Shown: one piece after another, positions 26,322 through 32,235 of the stretch
How the letters are laid out: each line of letters begins with the position of its first letter
Position numbering within the stretch: the first letter of the stretch is position 1
Source of the DNA: an uncultured beta proteobacterium
GTDB taxonomy: Bacteria; Pseudomonadota; Gammaproteobacteria; Burkholderiales; Burkholderiaceae_C
Direction of reading: 5' to 3'
Length of the DNA: 32,235 nucleotides
Assembly (NCBI GenBank): GCA_903832285.1
Contig: CAILAY010000087.1
Location: 1-32,235, forward strand
Position numbers and translations under genes: made by a program
The notes under the pieces: generated by a model
What the model saw: the letters and a program-made list of their open reading frames with translations, nothing else
Database searches by the model: none
Told to the model about the DNA's origin: nothing

Positions 26322-29300
26322 ATGCAACTCCAACTCGCTGCCATACCCCGCTTCGTCCACGCCAACGGAACGGCACAAGCGCTTGCCCCTCGGGACGCTG
26401 CACTGCTGGTGTGGTTGGCGCTGGAGGGGCCGACAACGCGTGAGCGCCTTGCCGCACTGCTATGGCCCGACAGTGATCGCGATGCGGCGGGCAACGCCAT
26501 GCGCCAGCGGCTCTTTCAACTGCGCAAACAGGTCGGCCAGGACCTGGTGAGTGGCAGCAAGACGCTGAGTCTTTCGGCTGGAGTGGTGCACGACCTGCTG
26601 GATTCCGACACCGTGCTGTACCCAGTGGGGCCAATGATCGGCAGCGAATTTGACGCGTGGCTGCGGGCGCAGCAGGGATTGCGCCGGGAGCGACAGAGCC
26701 ACGCGCTGGTGCAACTGGCCGAGCAAGTTGAGCAGGCGAAGGACTATGGCGGTGCACTGGTGCATGCGCGTGCCGTGTTGGCGCTGGAACCGCTGTCCGA
26801 GGAATCGCACCGGCGCGTGATGCGTCTGCACTACCTGGCGGGCGACCGGACTGCTGCCTTGCTCGCCTTTGACGTTTGCGAACAAGTGCTCAAGGACGAG
26901 GTCGGGGCGCGCCCTTCAGGGCAAACATTGGCCCTGTTGGCGACGGTGGACGAATCCAGCATCGGCCCCGAATATGCCATTGCCCTATCGGCCGTCCCTG
27001 CAGCCGTGCTTCGCCCACCGCGACTGATAGGCAGAGATTCAGCATGGCAGACCTTGCACGCAGCCTGGGATGGTTGCCGTCGCGCTCTGGTTACGGGCGA
27101 GGGAGGCATGGGCAAGAGCCGTTTGATTGGAGACTTTGCGCGGACGCGGGGCTGCGTCATCGTCGCCAGCGCCCGCCCGGGCGACGAGCTCGTGGTGTAC
27201 GCATCCTTTTCGCGCCTGTTGCGCACCCTGCCTGCTGAGGTGCTGCGTGGCCTGAACGCCGCGCTGCGCCAGGAACTGGCGCGGCTGTTGCCCGAGTTGG
27301 GTACAGCGAGTCCAATGCGTGACGCGGATGACCGAGCGCGCTTTTTCCATGCCGTCGCCGCGATCCTTGGCAGCGAGGAACTGGCTCTTGATGGCGTGGT
27401 GTTTGATGACCTGCATTTTGCCGACGATGCCAGCATCGAACTGCTTCGCTTCGTTCTGGCCGATGCAAAATGGAACTGTCTGATTGCCGCGCGCGAGGGG
27501 GAGATTTCTGCAGCTGGGCGAAAGCTGCTGGACGATTTGCGCGGACATTCGTCGCTTGCCAGCGTGGCGCTGCTCCCGCTGACCCTTGAGCAGGTTGTGG
27601 AATTGGTCGACTCCCTGGGCATCCACCCATTGCGCGGTGAAACGATGGCTCCGTCGCTGCTGCGTCATACCGGAGGCAACCCCCTGTATTTGCTGGAGAC
27701 AGTGAAGGCCTGGCTGACCCAAAATATCACCAACGAGCAAAGTCAGTTGCCGGCGCGCTTGCCGGTGGCTCGCAACTTGCACGCGCTGATTGAGCGCCGC
27801 ATCGGCCGACTCTCAGCACAGGCTGCGGCATTGGCGCGCTGTGCGGCGGTGGCGGGGGCGGATTTTTGCGCCGAGCTGGCCTGCAGCGTGCTGGGCGTGC
27901 GCACGCTCGAACTGGCCGATCCATGGGCCGAACTGGAGGCGGCGCAAGTATTTCGCGAGGGTAGCTTTGCCCATGACCTGATTTACGAGTCGGCCCTCGC
28001 TTCTGTGCCGGTGCCGGTGGCGCAACAATTGCACGCAGAAATCGCCGCCTTCCTGTCGGCGCGGGAATGCGAGCCCGCCAGGCTGGCGCAGCACTGGCAG
28101 CAGGCGCGTCAATGGGCCAGTGCCGCCCGCGCTTACCGGCTCGCAGCCCAGCGCTCGCGCAATGCATCGCGTCTGGTCGAGGAATGCGATCTACTGGCGC
28201 AAGCCGGGCGCTGTTTCGACTTGGCGCTGCAGCCGGGCGAGCGTTTTGATGCGCTGCTGCAACGCGCGCGCACGCTGGCGTCAAACGACCTGGGGTCGGA
28301 CGCCAGCGCGGCCGTCGACGAACTCGATCATGCCGCCGTTACGGATGAACAACAGTTGCTCGCCCTTGGCGTCAGGATGGAACTCGCCATGACACGTTAC
28401 GAGATCGACGCCGTCCTGGCCCTGGGACAGCGCGCCATCGAGCAGGCGCGCGCGTTGGGTCGTCAGGATCTGGAACTGCGCTTTGCCATCATCCTGTCGG
28501 GGGCGCTGTGCGATGCCCGCCAGGGCGGAGAAGCGGTGGCCTTGCTCGAACCATTTGCAGGCTGGGTGCGGGCACAGCCCGACGTAGAGCAACGCTGGGA
28601 GTATTGGGAGGCCATGGCGCTGGCGCTGGATTATTCCAACCGTTTGCGCGAGGCGATACCGGCGTGGGAGCAGGCGCTCGCCGTTGCGCAGCAGGCCGCC
28701 AGGCGGGACATGGTGTGGAAGACCATGTCCAATGCAGCTTCCACGCAGGCAAAGATGGGCTTGGTGCGGCAGGCCGCGCTGGCCGGCGAGCAGGCCCGCA
28801 TGCTGGCGCTTGCATCGGGCGAAGCGGTGTCAATGCGAATGTTGCAGATGCAAGTCACGCTGGCACACCGCATGCGCGACCTGGGGCGTTACGCCGAGGC
28901 GCTGCCTCTGCTCGAAGATGCGCTGCACGGTTACGAAGCGGCTGGTGGCTCGCATTCCGACAAGGCCTTGGTCGAGCAGCGTCTGGTCGTCCTGTTCCAG
29001 CAGTTGGGGCAGAGTGCGCGCGCCTTGCCGCTGCTGACGCTGGAACGGCCCGAGGTGCCGCGCGGCGTTGCCATGATCCGCCTGGCGCATCGCGCCGAGA
29101 TTGAACAACTGCTGGGTCGCGATGGCCTTCCCTGGATGCGCGAGGCGCTGCGGATCATTCCCAACTCAGATGATATCTATCACCGCATCACCAGCCTGTT
29201 TGCCGCCGGACTGGTGCCACCCGACGAGGGCGAGGCCATGGCCGCAAGCCTGGCGGTCTGGGCCTCGGCCCGCGAGCGTTACGGCGTAGCCTTGTCGGGT

Positions 29301-29615
29301 CATGTGCGCGCTGCGGCCTGCGCCCTGGCGCAGGCCGCGCCCAAGCGCGCGGCCCCCCACGTCGAGGCAGCGCTGCACCTGGCCAAGACCTATTTTCCGG
29401 ACAGCTTTTACTTGCCCGAGATGTGGCTGGTGGCGGCGCGGGTGGCGCAGTCGCTGGGGTGTCAGGCGGACGCGAAGCAAGCGCTTAAACAGGGACTGGA
29501 ATGGGTACGGGGCGCCCACGACAGCCAGGTGCCGGCCGAGTTTCGCGACAGCTTTCTGCACCGCAACCCGGTCAACGCCGAGTTGCTGCTGCTTGCCGCT
29601 CGCCTCGGGGTTTGA
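26322..29615 (+). CDS. BTAD/AAA-type transcriptional regulator (SARP/LuxR-ATPase-like)
   Basis: The 1097-residue protein resembles large STAND regulators. An N-terminal winged-helix-like part has PRDAALLVWLALEGPTTRER and LLWPDSDRDAAGNAMRQRLF. A bacterial transcriptional activator (BTAD) helical domain reads ALEPLSEESHRRVMRLHYLA and ALLAFDVCEQVLKDEVGARP. The ATPase has Walker A GEGGMGKS (259-266) and Walker B VVFDDLHFADD (Asp362/363). The C-terminal half is TPR-like helical repeats. In the family, ligand or partner binding at the repeats gates ATP-driven oligomerisation and DNA binding. ATG 26322 has no good ribosome site; GTG 26265 is an alternative. A 7-bp inverted repeat CGGTTCG/CGAACCG (26278-26309) lies upstream and could be an operator. 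The likely target is the lipoprotein gene before it. Confidence 0.85.
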   Translation: MQLQLAAIPRFVHANGTAQALAPRDAALLVWLALEGPTTRERLAALLWPDSDRDAAGNAMRQRLFQLRKQVGQDLVSGSKTLSLSAGVVHDLLDSDTVLYPVGPMIGSEFDAWLRAQQGLRRERQSHALVQLAEQVEQAKDYGGALVHARAVLALEPLSEESHRRVMRLHYLAGDRTAALLAFDVCEQVLKDEVGARPSGQTLALLATVDESSIGPEYAIALSAVPAAVLRPPRLIGRDSAWQTLHAAWDGCRRALVTGEGGMGKSRLIGDFARTRGCVIVASARPGDELVVYASFSRLLRTLPAEVLRGLNAALRQELARLLPELGTASPMRDADDRARFFHAVAAILGSEELALDGVVFDDLHFADDASIELLRFVLADAKWNCLIAAREGEISAAGRKLLDDLRGHSSLASVALLPLTLEQVVELVDSLGIHPLRGETMAPSLLRHTGGNPLYLLETVKAWLTQNITNEQSQLPARLPVARNLHALIERRIGRLSAQAAALARCAAVAGADFCAELACSVLGVRTLELADPWAELEAAQVFREGSFAHDLIYESALASVPVPVAQQLHAEIAAFLSARECEPARLAQHWQQARQWASAARAYRLAAQRSRNASRLVEECDLLAQAGRCFDLALQPGERFDALLQRARTLASNDLGSDASAAVDELDHAAVTDEQQLLALGVRMELAMTRYEIDAVLALGQRAIEQARALGRQDLELRFAIILSGALCDARQGGEAVALLEPFAGWVRAQPDVEQRWEYWEAMALALDYSNRLREAIPAWEQALAVAQQAARRDMVWKTMSNAASTQAKMGLVRQAALAGEQARMLALASGEAVSMRMLQMQVTLAHRMRDLGRYAEALPLLEDALHGYEAAGGSHSDKALVEQRLVVLFQQLGQSARALPLLTLERPEVPRGVAMIRLAHRAEIEQLLGRDGLPWMREALRIIPNSDDIYHRITSLFAAGLVPPDEGEAMAASLAVWASARERYGVALSGHVRAAACALAQAAPKRAAPHVEAALHLAKTYFPDSFYLPEMWLVAARVAQSLGCQADAKQALKQGLEWVRGAHDSQVPAEFRDSFLHRNPVNAELLLLAARLGV

Positions 29616-29637
29616 ACTGCATCGCGACCGCCGATAT

Positions 29638-29682
29638 TTACAGGCCGGCAGCGGCACGGAGTTCCGCTGCTTTATCGGTACG
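29638..29682 (-). pseudogene. Remnant of a second metK 3' end
   Basis: Read leftward, these 45 bases encode RTDKAAELRAAAGL plus TAA. The real metK ends [14 protein letters not shown] plus TAA 133 bp to the right (29771-29815). Thirteen of fourteen residues agree, but most codons differ in the third base (for example GATAAAGCA versus GACAAGGCT). This wobble pattern means the remnant descends from a coding metK tail that diverged under protein selection. It is not a recent copy. No homology to metK is visible further upstream in this copy. Confidence 0.8.
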
Positions 29683-29708
29683 TTGGCTTCGGTCGGGCCC
29701 TTGGCCCT

Positions 29709-29730
29709 TAACTTCGCCGTGCCGAAGTTA
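29709..29730. other. 8-bp inverted repeat between convergent regulator and metK
   Basis: TAACTTCG and CGAAGTTA form a perfect 8-bp stem with a 6-base loop. It lies in the 155-bp gap between two convergent genes, where a bidirectional terminator would be expected. There is no T-run on either side, so terminator function is only a possibility. GGGCCC/GGCCC palindromic sequence lies just to the left (29695-29707). Confidence 0.45.
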
Positions 29731-29770
29731 GCCTGTGCCGAAGAACAAGCAAGCTCGCTATGCTCGGGCC

Positions 29771-30952
29771 TTACAGGCCAGCCGCGGCGCGCAGCGTCGC
29801 AGCCTTGTCTGTTCTTTCCCAGGTGAACTCGGGTTCTTCGCGGCCGAAGTGGCCATAGGAGGCGGTTTTTTCGTAGATCGGGCGCAGCAGATCCAGCATC
29901 TGGATGATGCCTTTGGGACGCAGGTCGAAGTGTTCTGCCACCAGTGCGGAGAGCTTCTCGTCGGAGATCAAACCCGTGCCTTCGGTATAGACCGTGATGT
30001 TCATGGGCATGGCCACGCCGATGGCGTAGGCGACCTGGACCTGGCATTGGCGCGCCAGCCCGGCGGCGACCACGTTCTTGGCGACATAGCGCGCCGCGTA
30101 GGCGGCTGAACGGTCGACCTTGCTCGGGTCCTTGCCAGAGAAGGCGCCGCCACCATGCGGGCAGGCGCCGCCGTAGGTGTCGACAATGATCTTGCGTCCG
30201 GTCAATCCGCAGTCACCCTGCGGTCCGCCGACGACGAAACGACCGGTGGGGTTGATCAGGTACTTGGTGTTTTCGGTGAGCCACTCCTTGGGCAGCACCG
30301 GCTTGATGATTTCCTCGCGCACCGCTTCATAGAAGGCCTCGGTCATCTTGTGACCCAGGCTCATCTCGGGCGCGTGCTGGCTCGACAACACGACGGTGTC
30401 GATGCTGTGCGGCTTGCCGTCCACATAGCGCATCGTGACCTGACTCTTGGCGTCGGGGCGAAGAAAGGGCAGGCGACCGTCCTTGCGCAACTGCGCCTGA
30501 CGCTCCACCAGGCGGTGCGCGTAGTAGATGGGCGCGGGCATCAGTTCGGGCGTTTCGTCGCAGGCGTAGCCGAACATCAGACCCTGATCGCCAGCGCCGG
30601 TGTTCAGGTGGTCGTCGGACGCGTGGTCCACGCCCTGGGCGATGTCGTTGCTTTGCTTGTCGTAGGCGACGAGTACGGCGCAGCCCTTGTAGTCGATGCC
30701 GTACTCGGTGTTGTCGTAGCCGATGCGCTTCAAGGTGTTGCGCGCGATCTGGATGTAGTCCACATTGGCCTGGGTCGTGATCTCGCCCGCGAGCACTACC
30801 AGACCGGTGTTGCAAAGGGTTTCGGCAGCCACGCGAGATCGAGGGTCCTGCTCAAAAATCGCATCGAGGATCGCGTCGGAAATCTGGTCTGCGACCTTGT
30901 CGGGGTGGCCTTCAGAGACGGATTCGGAAGTGAAAAGAAAATCGTTCGCCAT
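29771..30952 (-). CDS. metK: S-adenosylmethionine synthetase
   Basis: MetK makes S-adenosylmethionine from methionine and ATP. The 393-residue length is normal. Visible motifs are [19 protein letters not shown], the ATP-binding [12 protein letters not shown], the P-loop-like [19 protein letters not shown] and the C-terminal [20 protein letters not shown] 30952 is preceded by a GGAG ribosome site at -13 to -10. The gene is convergent with the regulator and divergent from the lipid A acyltransferase. Its 3' end has a diverged duplicate 133 bp downstream. Confidence 0.98.
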   Translation of the reverse strand: MANDFLFTSESVSEGHPDKVADQISDAILDAIFEQDPRSRVAAETLCNTGLVVLAGEITTQANVDYIQIARNTLKRIGYDNTEYGIDYKGCAVLVAYDKQSNDIAQGVDHASDDHLNTGAGDQGLMFGYACDETPELMPAPIYYAHRLVERQAQLRKDGRLPFLRPDAKSQVTMRYVDGKPHSIDTVVLSSQHAPEMSLGHKMTEAFYEAVREEIIKPVLPKEWLTENTKYLINPTGRFVVGGPQGDCGLTGRKIIVDTYGGACPHGGGAFSGKDPSKVDRSAAYAARYVAKNVVAAGLARQCQVQVAYAIGVAMPMNITVYTEGTGLISDEKLSALVAEHFDLRPKGIIQMLDLLRPIYEKTASYGHFGREEPEFTWERTDKAATLRAAAGL

Positions 30953-30956
30953 GTGT

Positions 30957-31005
30957 GGACTCCGGTTGCGTTACTGTGGCGCGTTGCCGACCGCTTGATG
31001 GAGCC
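30957..31005 (-). promoter_or_regulatory. Candidate structured metK leader sequestering the ribosome site
   Basis: On the metK strand GGCTCC (plus 31000-31005) can pair with GGAGTCC (plus 30957-30963), giving six base pairs with one bulged U. The right arm contains the GGAG Shine-Dalgarno. The 36 enclosed bases include ATCAAGCGG and CGGCAAC and can form a smaller GCG/CGC stem. This is the layout of a translational switch. I could not match it to a known SAM riboswitch class by eye. Confidence 0.35.
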
Positions 31006-31160
31006 TGGGCGAACGCTTTAGCAGATTTATTTAATGCGCTGTGGCTCAGCACGTGTCGCCCTGCAAGTTGCTCAATTTAACTCAGCGACGCGTCGATTGT
31101 AATTCATTGCGATCTGCACAATTGCATGGCCAAAATGGCGCAACCTTGCAGTGCGACGAG

Positions 31161-31177
31161 GTGCACTAGACTTGCAC
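31161..31177. promoter_or_regulatory. Short inverted repeat before the lpxL-type gene
   Basis: GTGCA and TGCAC, separated by CTAGACT, lie 4 bases before the acyltransferase ATG. The TAGACT inside could be a -10 element, with TTGCAG (31146-31151) as a -35 at a short 15-bp spacing. If so, the transcript would start at or near the start codon. No ribosome site is visible. The evidence is weak. Confidence 0.3.
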
Positions 31178-31181
31178 TTCC

Positions 31182-32012
31182 ATGCTTTCCATGTTCAAGA
31201 TCCTTTCATTTTTCCCGCTGTGGCTGATGCACGGCATGGGCCGAGTCATGGGCTGGGTTGTCTTTGCCGCCTCCAGCACCTACCGCCAACGGTTTCTGGC
31301 CAATGCCACGTTGGCGGGCTATTCCTTTGCACAGGTGAGCGCGGCGGTGGGACATGCGGGCTGCATGACGACCGAGTTGCCGCGGATCTGGTTTGGCAAA
31401 CCCGTGCGCCTGCAATGGCAGGGCGCGGACTGTATCGAGCGCGCATTGGAGCAGCAAAGGGGTATGGTTTTTCTCACGCCGCACCTGGGCTGTTTCGAGG
31501 TGACTGGACAGGCCATCGCGCAGCGTTACGGTCATCGAATGGGGCCGTTCACGGTGTTGTATCGACCGGCGCGCCGGCCCGGTCTGGCCAAACTGGTGGA
31601 GCGTGGGCGCCAGCAACCGGGACTGGTGGCGGTGCCAACGAATCTGAGCGGTGTGCGTCTGATGATCAAAGCTCTGCGACAAGGTCACGCCGTGGGCCTG
31701 TTACCTGATCAGGTGCCGCCTCAGGGCATGGGTCAGTGGGCGCCATTTTTTGGACGCGATGCCTACACCATGACGCTGGGCGCGCGACTGGCGCAACAAA
31801 CCGGCGCCACCGTCATTCTGACCTGGGGCGAGAGGCTCTCGTGGGGGCGGGGGTACACCCTCCATTTCCGGAACCTGAGCGCTCCTCTGTCCGACCAACT
31901 GGAGCCGGCCGTGGCACAGATCAACCAGGAAATGGAACGTCTGATCCGCGAGTGTCCGCAACAATATTTGTGGGGCTACGGGCGCTACAAGCAGCCGCGC
32001 CAGGAAACCTGA
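31182..32012 (+). CDS. LpxL/HtrB-family lipid A biosynthesis acyltransferase
   Basis: The 276-residue inner-membrane acyltransferase adds a secondary fatty acyl chain to Kdo-lipid A precursor. It has an N-terminal hydrophobic helix (FPLWLMHGMGRVMGWVVFAA), the catalytic HxxxxE motif His101-Glu106 in TPHLGCFEVTG, and the later family blocks VLYRPARRPGLAKLVERGR, GLLPDQVPPQG and FFGRDAYTM. The end reads CPQQYLWGYGRYKQP. Family members run about 290-310 residues, so this is slightly short. ATG 31182 or 31191 are both possible; neither has a clear ribosome site. It is divergent from metK. The TGA is directly followed by the stop of a convergent hydrolase fragment. Confidence 0.92.
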   Translation: MLSMFKILSFFPLWLMHGMGRVMGWVVFAASSTYRQRFLANATLAGYSFAQVSAAVGHAGCMTTELPRIWFGKPVRLQWQGADCIERALEQQRGMVFLTPHLGCFEVTGQAIAQRYGHRMGPFTVLYRPARRPGLAKLVERGRQQPGLVAVPTNLSGVRLMIKALRQGHAVGLLPDQVPPQGMGQWAPFFGRDAYTMTLGARLAQQTGATVILTWGERLSWGRGYTLHFRNLSAPLSDQLEPAVAQINQEMERLIRECPQQYLWGYGRYKQPRQET

Positions 32013-32100
32013 TCAAAGAAACCCGCTAAGCGTATCAATCACCAGCTGAGGCTGCTCGTGCACTATCCAGTGGCTGGCGTCGGCCACTGTCTTCACGCAA
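32013..32100 (-). pseudogene. 3' fragment of an alpha/beta-hydrolase gene, cut by an IS
   Basis: Read leftward, the last 28 or so codons give PCVKTVADASHWIVHEQPQL and then VIDTLSGFL plus TGA. This is the usual end of an alpha/beta-hydrolase: the catalytic His in the DASHW context, followed by the last helix. Beyond about 32100 the frame reaches a stop within ten codons and the homology ends, exactly where the IS1595-type element begins. The stop codon is immediately adjacent to the acyltransferase stop. The rest of the gene should lie beyond the IS, outside the window. Without its N-terminus this fragment has no function. Confidence 0.8.
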
Positions 32101-32235
32101 GGGGTATCCACTTAGCTCCAGTTGATGCAAAATAGCTGGATGGAAACCCATATAGTAGCGCCAATCCCGGTCAAGGACTACCCCCAGACGTGGAACGAAT
32201 TCCTCGACTGGTTTGCCACCGAGGATGCTTGCCTG
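32101..32235 (+). mobile_element. IS1595-family insertion sequence, left end (continues past the window)
   Basis: The element is called from the transposase start it contains and from the abrupt end of hydrolase coding sequence at about 32100. The probable terminal sequence begins GGGGTATCCACTTAGCTCC. An inverted pair TCCAG (32117-32121) and CTGGA (32136-32140) lies just before the transposase. The exact boundary, the right end and any target duplication cannot be seen here. Confidence 0.75.
32140..32235 (+). CDS. IS1595-family transposase, N-terminal part
   Basis: The first 32 codons from ATG 32140 run to the window edge without a stop. The protein starts METHIVAPIPVKDYPQTWNE and goes on FLDWFATEDACL. 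The YPxTWNEFLDWFATE(E/D)AC block is characteristic of IS1595 (IS1016/ISPna2-like) transposases, where a zinc-ribbon and then a DDE/N catalytic domain would follow. Those parts are outside the window. Confidence 0.82.
   Translation, partial: METHIVAPIPVKDYPQTWNEFLDWFATEDACL

Noticed and set aside
29166..30047. 293-codon minus-strand frame across the regulator, the gap and the metK 3' end
   Set aside because: It reads metK out of frame and the regulator antisense. The translation has no coherent domain. The only meaningful coding trace here is the short metK tail remnant in another frame.
30953..31020. Known SAM-I, SAM-II or SAH riboswitch before metK
   Set aside because: CGGCAAC and ATCAAG are reminiscent of SAM-I, but the conserved SAM-I core and kink-turn order are absent, and the SAH consensus does not fit. 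It is kept only as an unclassified candidate.

Overview
The window is high-GC, densely coded DNA from a betaproteobacterium, most likely order Burkholderiales. The gene families point that way, as does the order hemL, thiD, rubredoxin, pilGHIJ-chpA, then yqgE-ruvX-pyrRBC', plus a divergent metK/lpxL pair. I cannot name the genus. Most of it is conserved chromosomal backbone, with signs of rearrangement at four junctions.

Layout. Positions 1-112 hold two copies of a short structured repeat; the second copy supplies the stop codon of a leftward membrane-bound GGDEF-EAL protein (108-2840). Next come a YciA-type acyl-CoA thioesterase (leftward) and an Atm1/HMT1-type ABC exporter (rightward). A hairpin-rich gap leads to a PAS-PAS protein with no output domain, whose 3' end runs into convergent hemL. 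hemL overlaps a ThiD-like kinase upstream of it. A short A/T-rich divergent promoter region follows, then a 57-residue rubredoxin and the type IV pilus chemosensory cluster pilG, pilH, pilI, pilJ and chpA (8843-18399). The cluster lacks pilK and chpB. Then comes yqgE-ruvX-pyrR-pyrB-pyrC', with two more repeat copies between ruvX and pyrR; these extend the RuvX reading frame.

The accessory part (about 22.3-29.8 kb) is a two-gene module: a 1275-residue lipoprotein (ZU5-like, five Ig-like and beta-propeller domains) and a 1097-residue regulator (winged helix, BTAD, AAA ATPase, helical repeats). To its right, 133 bp beyond the metK stop, lies a duplicated, codon-diverged tail of metK, so this junction has been rebuilt. 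metK is divergent from an LpxL/HtrB acyltransferase. The window ends in the first 32 codons of an IS1595-type transposase, inserted into the 3' part of an alpha/beta-hydrolase gene.

How the genes work together. PilG/PilH/PilI/PilJ/ChpA form a chemotaxis-like phosphorelay that in relatives controls twitching motility and second messengers; the GGDEF-EAL protein adds a c-di-GMP input or output. PyrB with the catalytically dead PyrC' should form aspartate transcarbamoylase. hemL (tetrapyrrole) and thiD (thiamine) are cofactor genes. LpxL works on lipid A. I found no tRNA, rRNA, CRISPR array or replication origin.
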